Source: Larkinella punicea (GTDB taxonomy: Bacteria > Bacteroidota > Bacteroidia > Cytophagales > Spirosomataceae). Taken from it: DNA of 64,000 nucleotides. Shown piece by piece: positions 8,365 through 18,334 of this stretch. Numbering within the stretch: the first letter of the stretch is position 1; every line of letters begins with the position of its first letter. The stretch covers positions 274,758-338,757 of the forward strand of contig NZ_QOWE01000005.1 of NCBI RefSeq assembly GCF_003334855.1, read 5' to 3'. The notes under the pieces were generated by a model. The model searched no databases. It had not been told where the DNA came from and saw nothing but the letters and a program-made list of their open reading frames with translations. Position numbers and translations under genes: made by a program.

Positions 8365-11300
8365 TCAATCCAGCAACGCCAGAATGTCTTCCTTCGTCAG
8401 CGATTTCATGAAGTTTTCCTCGGTCGTAATCAGGTCGCTGGCGAGCTTTTGCTTAGAACGTTGCAGGGCCAGAATCTTCTCCTCCACGGTATTGCGGGAA
8501 ATAAATTTGTAGGTAAAAACCGTCCGTTTCTGCCCAATCCGGTGGGCGCGGTCGATGGCCTGGGCCTCGATGGCCGGGTTCCACCACGGATCGAGAATGA
8601 ACACGTAATCGGCCGCCGTCAGGTTGTGACCCAGTCCGCCCGCTTTCAGCGAAATCAGAAACAGCTTGATCGAATCGTTGTTCTGAAACAGATCCACCTG
8701 CCCCCGCCGGTCCTGCGTCGAACCGTCCAGGTACGCATATTGAATCCCGCGCTCCTGCAAATACTGCTGAACAACGTCCAGGTGCTTGATGAACTGACTG
8801 AATACCAAAATCTTGTGATTGTCCGCCATCGCACCTTCCAGCCGCATTACCATGTCGTCCAGTTTGCCGGAGTTGCCTTCGTACGTTTCGTCGATCATCC
8901 GCGGGTGGTTCGCAATCTGGCGGAGTTTGGTCAATCCCTGTAAGACCACCATCTGCGATTTGGCCATGCCGTCTTCTTCAATGCGTTCCAGAATCAGGTT
9001 CCGGTAATACGACTTGGCTTCTTCGTACTGCTTCTCCTGTTCCGGCGACATGTCGCTGTAGTGGATATTCTCCACTTTTTCGGGCAGATCACGCGCTACC
9101 TGCGACTTGTGCCGCCGGAGCATGAACGGTTTGATAATGCCGTAAAGCCGCTGCGTTTTCTGCTCGTCGTTCTTTTTCTCAATCGGAATCTGAAACTCGT
9201 TGCGGAAAAACGTCTGGCTGCCCAGCAAACCGGGGTTGATAAACGTCATCTGCGTCCACAAATCCATCGTGCTGTTTTCCAACGGCGTTCCGGTCAGAAT
9301 AAGCCGGTGGGCCGAGTCGAGTTGCATCACTGCCCGGGTGATGTGCGACGACGGATTTTTGATGGCCTGCGATTCGTCCAGAATGATGTAATGAAACCGG
9401 TACATCTTCAGCAAATCGATGTCGATCCGGACAATGCCGTACGAGGTCAAAATCACATCATAGCCATCGAACTGGGCGGTATTTTTGTCGCGGTAGGTTC
9501 CGGTATACGCCATCACGCGCAGGCCGGGCGTAAACCGTTTGGCTTCCAGTTCCCAGTTATACAGCAGTGAAGTGGGCATCACGAGCAGCGTTGGTTCCGT
9601 AAAACCGGCTTCCTTCTGCGACTGCAACATCGCCAGCGTCATGACGGTTTTGCCCAACCCCATGTCGTCGGCCAGGCAACCGCCAAACCGGTATTGGTTC
9701 AGGAATTGCAGCCAGTCGTAACCGGCTTTCTGGTAAGGCCGCAATTCGCCCTTAAAACCGGCGGGCAGCGGGTGCGCATTGATTTCTTCGAAACTCCGCA
9801 GTTTTTCGAGCTTTCGGCTGATTACCGCCGACGCCAAACTTTCTTCCTGCAACTCCTGCACCAGCGCAATGTGGTGTTTGTGAAGCACCAGCCGGTCGCT
9901 GTCGACCTCGTGTTCCATGAACGCGAAGAGTTCCGAATATTTCGTAAACCACGTTTCGGGAATGACGGCGACTTCGCCGTTGGGCAGCGTAAACTCCCGT
10001 TTCTTGTTCAGAATCAGCGAACGGAGCTTGATAAACGGGATTTCAAATTCTCCGAATTGCACTTTCGCGTAAATGTCGAACCAGTCGCGGGTTTCGTTGA
10101 TCGAAACCACAATGGACGAATAGCCTAAAAAATACCGTTTGGCGTCGTTGGCGTGTTGCGAAATCTGAAAACCGGCTTCTACCAGCCGGTTGTGGTTCTG
10201 CTGAAGCCACTCGAAAGCGGCCGCTTTTCCCAGTTTGGAATGGCCGTTGTCTTTCAGTTCGAGGCCGTTTTCCTTGAGCCAGAAAAGCGTCGATTTCTCT
10301 TTCCGGACATCCCGGCGAATCTTGTGAAAAACGTAGTCATCGCCCTTCTTTTCGATGCTGACGTTGGACGAATCCGTGAAACCGTCGTAGCGAAACGTAA
10401 ACTGACCGTACTGAAACAGCAAGTCGAAAACCACCTGCGAATCGTCGACGGGCGCAGCATGAGCCATTTCCGTCAGCACGTTATTCATCCGTTCCGACGC
10501 CCCGTTTCCGTTCCGATGGCCGGTCGAAGCCGCCTGATCAAACAGCGCGGGTGTGGCCCGGTGCGCAACGGCATGTTCCGAAACCGTCAGCACGGGCGCG
10601 GGCGGCAGCACTTCGTTCCGGATCTCAAACCCTCTGGCGTATACGTCGTAGGATGCAATCAGGGGGGCTACGAAGCGGTGATAGTACTGATCTTCAATGT
10701 TTTTCGGAATAACGATATTTCTCTTTTGCAGAAACGGGCGCAGTTTTTTGCCATCGACATTTTTATCGAAATGAAACAACCGCTTGCCCACCATCATCCA
10801 GGCCGGATCGTCGCAAATCAACAGCGCATCCTTAAACTGAAATTCGACCCGTTCCCCGGCGTATTTGATAATCGGAAAATATTCCGTGGAAATTTCGGTT
10901 CGCACAAAATTGAAAAAGACGCGGGCCTTGTCCGGCATCCGCTCAACGGACATCCAGGCCGGGTTGCCGTCGTTGCCCATGACATACAACGGTTTTTCGG
11001 CCAGCCGCTCCAGAATCAGCGCCCGACGGGTTTCGAGGTAGTCACAAATCCGTTCCCGCAGTTCTTTATCGCCTTTCTGGGCGTCGTAAACCTTCAGAAA
11101 GAAATCGACCGCCGGTAATTTTTTGGGATTAAATTTTTTCAGAATGACGTCCTGCTGGATTTCGTCGATGATCCGAATCAGCTCAAAATCAGCGTCGTCC
11201 AGTTCACTGGCAAACTCCCCGGCGTTTTTGGCCGACAGTGTCTGGTTCTGCAGCGTCAGCTCACCGCGCGCATTGAGTTGCACGACGAAGGCTTCAAACA

Positions 11301-11370
11301 GATACCCCAGAAACTCATGTTGCAGGAGTGAATAGACCAGTTGAAACGGTTCCGCGGGAGAGACTTTCAT
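8365..11370 (-). CDS. SNF2-family DEAD/DEAH-box helicase
   Basis: A 1001-residue Swi2/Snf2 ATPase. The first ~520 residues are the bacterial SNF2-associated region. Helicase core: Walker A ADDMGLGKTV near residue 571, motif II LDESQAIKN near 665, motif III LTGTPLENS, and motifs V/VI ending at DRAHRIGQKRTV near 941. Such proteins translocate on dsDNA and remodel protein-DNA complexes; bacterial members such as RapA act on RNA polymerase. The C-terminus is short (SLTKEDILALLD). The frame extends to TTG 11478. I prefer ATG 11370 (MKVSPAEPFQ) because that is where family-like sequence begins, but the promoter at 11549-11519 leaves both starts possible. Confidence 0.93.
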   Translation of the reverse strand: MKVSPAEPFQLVYSLLQHEFLGYLFEAFVVQLNARGELTLQNQTLSAKNAGEFASELDDADFELIRIIDEIQQDVILKKFNPKKLPAVDFFLKVYDAQKGDKELRERICDYLETRRALILERLAEKPLYVMGNDGNPAWMSVERMPDKARVFFNFVRTEISTEYFPIIKYAGERVEFQFKDALLICDDPAWMMVGKRLFHFDKNVDGKKLRPFLQKRNIVIPKNIEDQYYHRFVAPLIASYDVYARGFEIRNEVLPPAPVLTVSEHAVAHRATPALFDQAASTGHRNGNGASERMNNVLTEMAHAAPVDDSQVVFDLLFQYGQFTFRYDGFTDSSNVSIEKKGDDYVFHKIRRDVRKEKSTLFWLKENGLELKDNGHSKLGKAAAFEWLQQNHNRLVEAGFQISQHANDAKRYFLGYSSIVVSINETRDWFDIYAKVQFGEFEIPFIKLRSLILNKKREFTLPNGEVAVIPETWFTKYSELFAFMEHEVDSDRLVLHKHHIALVQELQEESLASAVISRKLEKLRSFEEINAHPLPAGFKGELRPYQKAGYDWLQFLNQYRFGGCLADDMGLGKTVMTLAMLQSQKEAGFTEPTLLVMPTSLLYNWELEAKRFTPGLRVMAYTGTYRDKNTAQFDGYDVILTSYGIVRIDIDLLKMYRFHYIILDESQAIKNPSSHITRAVMQLDSAHRLILTGTPLENSTMDLWTQMTFINPGLLGSQTFFRNEFQIPIEKKNDEQKTQRLYGIIKPFMLRRHKSQVARDLPEKVENIHYSDMSPEQEKQYEEAKSYYRNLILERIEEDGMAKSQMVVLQGLTKLRQIANHPRMIDETYEGNSGKLDDMVMRLEGAMADNHKILVFSQFIKHLDVVQQYLQERGIQYAYLDGSTQDRRGQVDLFQNNDSIKLFLISLKAGGLGHNLTAADYVFILDPWWNPAIEAQAIDRAHRIGQKRTVFTYKFISRNTVEEKILALQRSKQKLASDLITTEENFMKSLTKEDILALLD

Positions 11371-11518
11371 AACACCGTATTGATTACTGCCTGACTGCAC
11401 CAGGCCCGGAAATACCGGGTTGATCGTAAAAAAATCGCGCTTCCGGACGGTATGGATAAGCTTTAAAAAAGAAAGCAAAAAGGCTGATTTGCCGTCCGGT
11501 TAGAATATGCAACAAACT

Positions 11519-11549
11519 CAAATATACGAAGAGCTACAACAAAGGCAAA
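11519..11549 (-). promoter_or_regulatory. Bacteroidota-type promoter of the SNF2 helicase gene
   Basis: On the minus strand, TTTG (11549-11546) is followed by 19 nt and then TATATTTG (11526-11519), matching the TTTG-N19-TAnnTTTG consensus. The predicted transcription start is near 11512. That leaves a 142-nt leader to ATG 11370, or 34 nt to TTG 11478. Confidence 0.65.
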
Positions 11550-11774
11550 TCGAAAAACACGGAAGCCTGTGCGAACTGATTTTACGGCCTGTGAATAGTC
11601 CCAGCGGCATTTTTACGCGGTAAATTTTAAAAGCCGGTTTGCCCGGTCGGAGCGATGAAACGACCCCGAAAACAAAACCGCCTAGTACCTAAGTGAGAAA
11701 AAATTGCAATTCATTCAGAAAGCAAGCGAGGGTTGTGCCAATTTTTCTTGTCTTTGTAGTAGACCCTGAACTGT
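11550..11774. other. intergenic region between divergent SNF2 and ECF sigma genes
   Basis: About 400 nt separate ATG 11370 from ATG 11775, and the first part is covered by the helicase promoter. For the sigma gene the best -7-like box is TGTCTTTG at 11749-11756, one mismatch from consensus, with a TTG at 11733-11735 that is too close to be a standard -33. I see no repeat or RNA gene in this stretch. Confidence 0.4.
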
Positions 11775-12434
11775 ATGAATGAATCGCCCCTGCAACCGGA
11801 TTTTTCGGACGAACGACGCCCGGACGCACGCATAAGCCTGGTGGTGCCGATGGACCCAAACCGTGCTGCTGACCCGGAGTGGATGATCCGGCGGATGCTG
11901 CAATCGGACCCGGTAAAAGGGTTCGAGTTGCTCTATCAGCGGTATTACGGCCCCTTGTGCAGCCACGTTACCCGGCTGGTCTATTCCCGCGAAATTGGCG
12001 AGGACCTGGTCGGTGATCTGTTTTTCCACCTGTGGCAAACGAATCAGTATACCCAGATCACCGGGTCGTTCCGGGCCTACCTGTTTTCGGCCGCCCGCAA
12101 CCGCGCCATCAACTACCTCCGCTGGGAATTTAACCGGACCGAACCTACCGAAGACAACGAGTTGACAGACCCGGCAGACAGCACCGAATCCGATACTGAT
12201 CTGGCTTTTGAAGAACTCACAACCCGGATCCACCGGGCCCTGGACGCCCTGCCGCCCCAGTGCCGCAACGTGTTTGTGCTGAGCCGGTTTGAAGGTCGGA
12301 AAAACAGCGAAATCGGGGCTGATCTGCACATCTCGGTCAAAACCGTAGAAGGTCACCTCACCAAAGCCCTGAGCCGGTTAAGACAGGCCCTCCACGACTA
12401 TTGGCTGGTGTTACTCCTGCTGCTGACCTGGTAA
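11775..12434 (+). CDS. ECF RNA polymerase sigma factor (FecI/Bacteroides-expansion type)
   Basis: 219 residues. Sigma region 2 spans about 40-105 (MLQSDPVKGFELLYQRYYGP; GEDLVGDLFFHLWQ). Region 4 spans about 150-205 with DALPPQCRNVFVLSRFEG and the HTH IGADLHISVKTVEGHL. The hydrophobic tail DYWLVLLLLLTW is typical of this Bacteroidota sigma group. It is followed by a FecR anti-sigma (27-nt gap) and an STN-bearing SusC, so the likely circuit is ligand binding in the outer membrane, FecR release, sigma activation and transcription of the susCD genes. Confidence 0.94.
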   Translation: MNESPLQPDFSDERRPDARISLVVPMDPNRAADPEWMIRRMLQSDPVKGFELLYQRYYGPLCSHVTRLVYSREIGEDLVGDLFFHLWQTNQYTQITGSFRAYLFSAARNRAINYLRWEFNRTEPTEDNELTDPADSTESDTDLAFEELTTRIHRALDALPPQCRNVFVLSRFEGRKNSEIGADLHISVKTVEGHLTKALSRLRQALHDYWLVLLLLLTW

Positions 12435-12461
12435 GTATCTCTCCTCATTTTCGACAACAAC

Positions 12462-13463
12462 ATGCAATCGGAACTATCCAAGGCACTGCTCTTTGCCTAT
12501 TTTGAAGGGACTACCACGCCGATCCAGACCCAGCGGATTCAGCGATGGCGACAGAAACCCGAAAACCGGGAGCGGTTTTTCGCCTGTCTGGAAGAATGGG
12601 AAAATCAGCGGCTGCAATACGAAGCCGACCCGGAAACTGCCTTCCACCAGTTCAGGGAACGGATTCAGCAACTCGAATCAATCCCCGAAACACCGGTTTT
12701 GCCGCTGGAGACGCCCTCCGTCCGCCGGGCGTGGCTCGTTGCCGCTTCACTGGCGTTGCTCACGCTGCTGGCCGTCTGGCAGCGCGACCTTTGGCTCTAC
12801 CGCACCTATTCAACGCAGTACGGCGAACTGAAAACCGTTGGTTTGCCCGACGGCAGCCGGGTGACGCTGAATGCGCACTCCAGCCTGCGGTTGTCGCGCT
12901 GGACGTTTGGCCGAACCAGCCGGGAAGTCTGGCTCATGGGCGAAGCCGAGTTTTCGGTCCGGCACCTGCCTACCCACCAGCGGTTTATTGTCCGGACGCC
13001 CGATGAGCTGGAAGTGGTCGTATTGGGCACTGAATTCGTGGTTTCGACCCATCGGCAAGGTTCGCGCATTGTGCTGAACAGCGGGAAAGTGGCTTTCCGG
13101 TCGTTGCAAGGCTCGTCGCCCGCGCCGGTGGTGATGAAACCGGGTGACGTGGCCACCGTCAGACCGGGCGGTCAGGTTCAGATGCAATCCCACCAGTCGG
13201 TCGAACGCTACCGGGTCTGGAAAGAACACCGGTTTCTATTCGACCGGACGCCCTTATCGCAGGTGCTGACGACATTGGAAGAACATTTTGGCGAAACCGT
13301 ACAACTGGCTGACTCCGAACTGGTTCACCGGCAGATTACCGGCACGTTTCGCGCCGAAACCGCCCCGGTTCTGCTCGATTTGCTGACCACGCTGACCCGC
13401 ACGCAGGTTGTCGAAACCGATTCGGGCAAAGTGATGATTCCCCTTTCCCCCCTAAACCCTTAA
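12462..13463 (+). CDS. FecR-family anti-sigma factor
   Basis: 333 residues. A cytoplasmic N-terminal sigma-binding segment (1-85) is followed by a transmembrane helix at about 86-105 (AWLVAASLALLTLLAVW), a periplasmic FecR domain at about 112-215 (LPDGSRVTLNAHSSLR; WLMGEAEFSV; FIVRTPDELEVVVLGTEF) and a C-terminal DUF4974-like domain at about 250-325. It holds the ECF sigma inactive until the STN domain of the partner TonB receptor signals. It sits between sigma and susC in the usual order and stops 5 nt before susC. Confidence 0.95.
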   Translation: MQSELSKALLFAYFEGTTTPIQTQRIQRWRQKPENRERFFACLEEWENQRLQYEADPETAFHQFRERIQQLESIPETPVLPLETPSVRRAWLVAASLALLTLLAVWQRDLWLYRTYSTQYGELKTVGLPDGSRVTLNAHSSLRLSRWTFGRTSREVWLMGEAEFSVRHLPTHQRFIVRTPDELEVVVLGTEFVVSTHRQGSRIVLNSGKVAFRSLQGSSPAPVVMKPGDVATVRPGGQVQMQSHQSVERYRVWKEHRFLFDRTPLSQVLTTLEEHFGETVQLADSELVHRQITGTFRAETAPVLLDLLTTLTRTQVVETDSGKVMIPLSPLNP

Positions 13464-13468
13464 AACGT

Positions 13469-16400
13469 ATGGTGCCATTTTTAAGAATCCTGCTGCCGAC
13501 GGCGGGTTGTCTGCTCTCGGTGGCCGTTCAGGCGCAAACCCTGGCGTCGGTTCAGCCGACCCGGTCAGTCATCCAGTCGTCTCCCGGTTCTACGGTTCAA
13601 CTGCGGGACGCCCTGCTGGAACTTCGCAGTCGCTACAAGGTCGATCTGGCCTTTGAAGAACAGCAGCTTCAGGGCGTCAGCGTTCCCACCGGCTGGTTTC
13701 ACCCCAAATGGTCGATGGAGAAAAACCTGGAAGGCTTGCTGCGGACCACGGATTTTCAGGTGAAACGACTGTCCAACGGAACGTATCTGATCGTGTCGAA
13801 CGCAGCCCGACTGCGACCGGCGCGAACCGCATCGCCCAACCGGTCCGAAGCGCCGACAACGATGACGCAGCCCGAACATTCCGGGGCCAACGACAACGCT
13901 GCCACCCGAACCGGGCCGACTGAAACCGCAACGCAGCCCACCGACGTGGCCGTTCAGGGGCGCGTGACCGCCAGCGGGTCGGACGAAGGACTTCCGGGCG
14001 TGAATGTGCAGGTGAAAGGAACGACAACCGGTACGACCACCGACGCCAATGGCTCGTTTACGCTCCGGGTGCGCGACGAACAGGCGGTGCTCGTGTTTTC
14101 GTCCATCGGCTACGAAGCCCAGGAAGTGACGGTGGGCAGGCGGCAAACGCTGAGCGTGATCCTGAAACCGAGTGAGCGTTCGCTGGAAGAAGTGGTGGTA
14201 GTCGGGTATGGAACCGTTAAAAAAAGCGATTTGACGGGTTCGGTTTCGTCGGTTTCGGGCAGTGAATTTCACAAATTGCCGATGGCAACGCTCGATCAGG
14301 GATTGCAGGGCCGTGCCGCCGGGGTGCAGGTAACGCAAACCGACGCGGCTCCCGGCGGCACGGTTTCGATCCGGATTCGGGGCGGCAATTCGATCACCAA
14401 CAACAACGAGCCGTTGTACGTCGTGGACGGTTTTCCGGTGACGGCCCTCAAAAGCCTGAATCCATCGGACATCGAATCGATTGAAATTCTGAAAGATGCC
14501 TCGGCAACGGCCATCTACGGTTCGCGGGGTTCCAACGGCGTCGTGCTGATTACGACCAAACAGGCCAAGGCGGGTCAGTCGCGCTTCGACGCCGAATATT
14601 ACACCGGTTTTCAGAAGCTGATCTACAAAATTCCGCTGCTGAACGGAACGCAGTTTGCCGAACTCGCCAACGAAGCCGCTGCCTTCCGAAACCGGGCGTT
14701 GCCGTTTGCCGATCCGAAGGCGCTGGGCGAAGGCACCGACTGGCAGGACGCTATTTACCGAACCGCACCCATCCGAAACTACCAGCTCACGTTTTCGCAG
14801 GGACTGGAGAAAACCCGGTTTATGGTCAGTGGCAACTACTTCGATCAGGACGGAATTATCAGCAACTCCAATTTCAAACGGTTGTCGCTGCGGTTCAACA
14901 TGGAAACCAAAATCAACGCGAAACTGAAGTTTGGCAACAACCTGCAACTGAGCTACGTCAACAACCATGCGGTTCTGGTCAACAGCGGTGGTACCGGCAG
15001 CAATGGCGTGGTTCACACGGCTTTAACGAGCGGCCCGAACTTGCCGATTTACGACCAGGACGGCAATTATTTTGTCGACTGGCAGCAAATCGGTCCTTCC
15101 GTCCGGCGGGATAATGCGGTTTCGCTGGCCAATGAAACCACCAACCTGACGCGCACCGCCCGCATTCTGGGCAACATGTTTCTGCAATACGAAGTCGTGA
15201 AAGGGCTGACCGCCCGCGTCAGTTTGGGGGCCGACGCCACGTTTTCGAAAAACAACCTCTACATTCCCCGCACCACCTACCGAGCCTATTTTCAAAACGG
15301 CATTGCCAACGTGAGCGACCAGCAATCGTATAACTGGCTGAATGAAAACACCTTGACGTACGACAAAACCGTGGGTGTTCACCATCTCAATGTGCTGGGC
15401 GGTTTTACGGTTCAGCGGGAAATCAGCGAAGAGGTGGAAGCGAAAGGGCAGAATTTTGTCAACGACATTCTGACGTACAACAACCTGGAGGCCGCCGGGC
15501 TCGTGCAGCCAGCCGCTTCGGGGGCCAACCAATGGTCGCTGATGTCGTACCTCGGCCGGATTAACTACGGGTTTCGGGAACGGTATCTGCTGACGGTTTC
15601 GCTGCGGGCCGATGGGTCGTCGCGGTTTGGAGCCAGCAACAAATGGGGCTATTTCCCTTCCGGGGCGCTGGCCTGGCGGGTGTCGGAAGAACCGTTCATG
15701 CAGGCCCAGCGGGTCGTTTCCGATTTGAAATTTCGTACCAGCTACGGCGTCACTGGTTTTCAGGAAATACCACTCTATCGCTCCCAGAGTTCACTGAGCA
15801 ATACGTCCTCCATTCTTGGCAACAACCTCGCCATCGGGATTGCCCCATCGCGGGTTGCCAACCCGAACCTGAAATGGGAACGAACGGCGCAATTTGACGT
15901 CGGCATTGATTTCGGCGTTCTGAATAACCGGGTGCGGTTCACGGCTGATTATTACTACAAACGAACCAAAGACCTGCTGCTGGAAGTGAGTGTTCCCTGG
16001 ACGTCGGGCTACAATACGTCGCTCCAGAATGTGGGCAGCACCGAGAACAAAGGGTTTGAATTTTCGGTCAGTGCCACACCGATCAACGGCAAATTCAAGT
16101 GGAACGTGGACGCCAATTACTCCCAAAACCGCAACAAAGTACTGAGTCTGGGCGGTGTAAACGAGTTTTTTGGTCCCGAATCGGGTTCCAGTTTCTATTC
16201 TCCCGGCCCGGCCATCCTGATCCGGAAAGGCCAGCCGGTCAATTCCTTCTTTGGCTATATCGGCGACGGTTTGTTCCGCACGCAGGAAGAAATCGCCAGC
16301 GGTCCGGTTCACCGCTACATGGAACCGGGCGACCTGCGGTTTAAGGACGTGGACGGAAACGGCACGCTCTCCCCCGCCGACCGAACCATCATCGGCAACG

Positions 16401-16897
16401 CCCAGCCCAAGTTCATTTACGGCCTGAACAACACCTTCACCTACGGCAACTTCGACCTGACGGTTTTGATGCAGGGTGTTTATGGGAACAACATTCTGAA
16501 CCTGCTGCGGGTCTACGAACTCGAATCCATGCGCGGCACCCACAACAACCACATCCGGGCGCTGGACCGCTGGACACCCCAGAATCCGAATGCCTACATG
16601 CCCAAAGCCGATTACCGCGGTCAGGAGCAATTCATCAGCACCCGGGCGCTGGAAGACGGTTCGTACCTGCGGGTGCGGAACGTGGTGTTGTCCTATAACC
16701 TGCCGGGCAAGCTGGTCAAATGGGCGCGTTCCGCCAAAATTTACGTGAGCGGCCAGAACATCCTGACCTGGACCAAGTATACCGGCTACGATCCGGAGGT
16801 CAATTCGCATGGGCAAAATCCGATCAATCAGGGCATTGATTACGGGGCGTATCCGCGCGCCAAAACGGTTATGATCGGTGTCAACCTGGGCCTTTAA
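13469..16897 (+). CDS. SusC/RagA TonB-dependent outer membrane transporter with STN domain
   Basis: 1142 residues. Signal peptide (1-22, ends AVQAQ), then an STN secretin/TonB signalling domain at about 45-105, a Ser/Thr/Pro/Ala-rich linker at about 110-160, a carboxypeptidase-regulatory-like beta-sandwich at about 163-240 (LPGVNVQVKGTTTGTTTD), the LEEVVVVGYGTVKKSDLTG segment that leads into the plug, and the 22-strand barrel ending MIGVNLGL. Together with SusD it takes up a glycan or other oligomer using TonB. The STN domain pairs with FecR/ECF just upstream, so the receptor probably senses its own substrate. The substrate cannot be deduced: no glycoside hydrolase is in the unit. Confidence 0.96.
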   Translation: MVPFLRILLPTAGCLLSVAVQAQTLASVQPTRSVIQSSPGSTVQLRDALLELRSRYKVDLAFEEQQLQGVSVPTGWFHPKWSMEKNLEGLLRTTDFQVKRLSNGTYLIVSNAARLRPARTASPNRSEAPTTMTQPEHSGANDNAATRTGPTETATQPTDVAVQGRVTASGSDEGLPGVNVQVKGTTTGTTTDANGSFTLRVRDEQAVLVFSSIGYEAQEVTVGRRQTLSVILKPSERSLEEVVVVGYGTVKKSDLTGSVSSVSGSEFHKLPMATLDQGLQGRAAGVQVTQTDAAPGGTVSIRIRGGNSITNNNEPLYVVDGFPVTALKSLNPSDIESIEILKDASATAIYGSRGSNGVVLITTKQAKAGQSRFDAEYYTGFQKLIYKIPLLNGTQFAELANEAAAFRNRALPFADPKALGEGTDWQDAIYRTAPIRNYQLTFSQGLEKTRFMVSGNYFDQDGIISNSNFKRLSLRFNMETKINAKLKFGNNLQLSYVNNHAVLVNSGGTGSNGVVHTALTSGPNLPIYDQDGNYFVDWQQIGPSVRRDNAVSLANETTNLTRTARILGNMFLQYEVVKGLTARVSLGADATFSKNNLYIPRTTYRAYFQNGIANVSDQQSYNWLNENTLTYDKTVGVHHLNVLGGFTVQREISEEVEAKGQNFVNDILTYNNLEAAGLVQPAASGANQWSLMSYLGRINYGFRERYLLTVSLRADGSSRFGASNKWGYFPSGALAWRVSEEPFMQAQRVVSDLKFRTSYGVTGFQEIPLYRSQSSLSNTSSILGNNLAIGIAPSRVANPNLKWERTAQFDVGIDFGVLNNRVRFTADYYYKRTKDLLLEVSVPWTSGYNTSLQNVGSTENKGFEFSVSATPINGKFKWNVDANYSQNRNKVLSLGGVNEFFGPESGSSFYSPGPAILIRKGQPVNSFFGYIGDGLFRTQEEIASGPVHRYMEPGDLRFKDVDGNGTLSPADRTIIGNAQPKFIYGLNNTFTYGNFDLTVLMQGVYGNNILNLLRVYELESMRGTHNNHIRALDRWTPQNPNAYMPKADYRGQEQFISTRALEDGSYLRVRNVVLSYNLPGKLVKWARSAKIYVSGQNILTWTKYTGYDPEVNSHGQNPINQGIDYGAYPRAKTVMIGVNLGL

Positions 16898-16909
16898 CAC
16901 CCGACTTCC

Positions 16910-18322
16910 ATGAAAAAGAAACTATCTACCTTACCTGTTCTTGTGCTGAGCGTATGGCTCGGCAGCAGTTGCCAGTTTCTGGACGAAAACCCGCAGGATT
17001 TTCTGGCACCGGCCAATTTTTACAAAACCGAAGCCGATGCCATAGCCGCCGTCAATGCGGTTTACAGCCACCTGTCGACGGGGGCGTATTACGGCGGGGG
17101 AGCCTGGCGGATGGGCGATCTGGCGTCCGACCTGCTGGATGACGGCGCGGTGTCGCGCACCGAAACGCTGGAATTGAATACGTACACGGTTGCCTCGACC
17201 AATGCCGTTCTCGCTGATTTCTGGCAGCGATTGTATGTTGCGGTCAATCAGGCCAATGCGGCCATTGGGCGTGTACCGGGAACGACGATGGATGCCACCC
17301 GGAAGGCGCGGCTGGTGGCCGAAGTGCGGTTTTTGCGGGCCTTGTTTTACTTCGATCTGGTGAAAGCATTCGGCGATGTTCCACTCGTTTTGGAAGAAAC
17401 CACGAGCCTGAATGCGCTGTCGGTGGTTCGCCGGCCAGCCGCCGAAATTTACACCCAGATTATTCAGGATTTGCAGGAAGCCGAGAAAGGCTTGCCAGCT
17501 AGCTACGCGGCTGCCGATCTGGGCCGGGTCACAAAAGGAGCGGCTCAGTCTTTACTCGCCAAGGTGTACCTGTTCAACCGGGATTTCGCGGCTGCGGCCC
17601 AAAAAGCGCAGGAAGTGGTTCAGTCCAATACGTACAGTCTGGTTCCTAACTACGCGGATCTGTGGCCGGCCGAGAAGGAAAACGGGCCGGAGCATATTTT
17701 CTCGGTTCAGTACAAAGCCGGGGTCGTCGGTAGCGGTTTTAACGAAACGTTTGGCGTGCGGGGCGGAAAAACACCCATTACGGGCGGTAGTGGCGCTTTT
17801 GTCAAGAAGAGTTTTATCAGCAGTTTCGAAACGGGCGACCTTCGCAAAGACATCAGCATCAAGGACTCCTACACGTTCTCGGACAGCAGCAAAGCCACGT
17901 TTCAACCCCACGTCTGGAAATACTTCAATCCCAACGGCACCACGCCCAGCAATACGGACACCAACTGGCCCGTCATCCGGTATGCCGACCTGCTGCTGAT
18001 CCTGGCCGAAGCCCGGAATGAGGTGGCTGGCCCCACGCCCGATGCCTATGCGCCGATCAATCAGGTTCGCAGCCGCTCCAAACTCAAAGCCCTGCCCACC
18101 GGACTGACCAAAGAGCAGTTTCGGGATGCGGTTTTGCAGGAACGCGGCTGGGAATTGTGCTTCGAAGGCCACCGCCGGTATGACCTGATTCGAATGAATA
18201 AACTTCGGGAAGCGATGCAAAAAGTAGCGATTACGACCACCGTACCCAAGCACAATCTGTATCCGATTCCGCAACGCGAACTAGACACCAACCGGGAGCT
18301 TCAACAAAATACCGGTTATTAA
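16910..18322 (+). CDS. SusD/RagB outer-membrane lipoprotein
   Basis: 470 residues. A lipoprotein signal with lipobox GSSC (Cys near residue 21) is followed by the TPR-rich SusD fold. ENPQDFL, the EVRFLRALFYFDLVKAFGDVPL segment (SusD_RagB signature region) and the C-terminal ERGWELCFEGHRRYDLIR motif are all present. SusD proteins cap the SusC barrel and bind substrate at the cell surface. It lies 12 nt after susC on the same strand, and the FAD oxidoreductase starts 12 nt after it. Confidence 0.96.
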   Translation: MKKKLSTLPVLVLSVWLGSSCQFLDENPQDFLAPANFYKTEADAIAAVNAVYSHLSTGAYYGGGAWRMGDLASDLLDDGAVSRTETLELNTYTVASTNAVLADFWQRLYVAVNQANAAIGRVPGTTMDATRKARLVAEVRFLRALFYFDLVKAFGDVPLVLEETTSLNALSVVRRPAAEIYTQIIQDLQEAEKGLPASYAAADLGRVTKGAAQSLLAKVYLFNRDFAAAAQKAQEVVQSNTYSLVPNYADLWPAEKENGPEHIFSVQYKAGVVGSGFNETFGVRGGKTPITGGSGAFVKKSFISSFETGDLRKDISIKDSYTFSDSSKATFQPHVWKYFNPNGTTPSNTDTNWPVIRYADLLLILAEARNEVAGPTPDAYAPINQVRSRSKLKALPTGLTKEQFRDAVLQERGWELCFEGHRRYDLIRMNKLREAMQKVAITTTVPKHNLYPIPQRELDTNRELQQNTGY

Positions 18323-18334
18323 CCCCTGACAATC

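Noticed and set aside
11120..11478. Longer N-terminus of the SNF2 helicase from TTG 11478
   Set aside because: The extra 36 residues show no family similarity, but the promoter position means I cannot fully exclude it.
13565..15016. Long minus-strand ORF opposite susC (483 aa)
   Set aside because: Its composition is the reverse complement of susC, with no signal or family; the plus strand has full SusC domains.
15791..16900. Minus-strand ORF of 369 aa opposite the susC 3' end
   Set aside because: Antisense of a well-supported SusC barrel; high GC at third positions creates such open frames.
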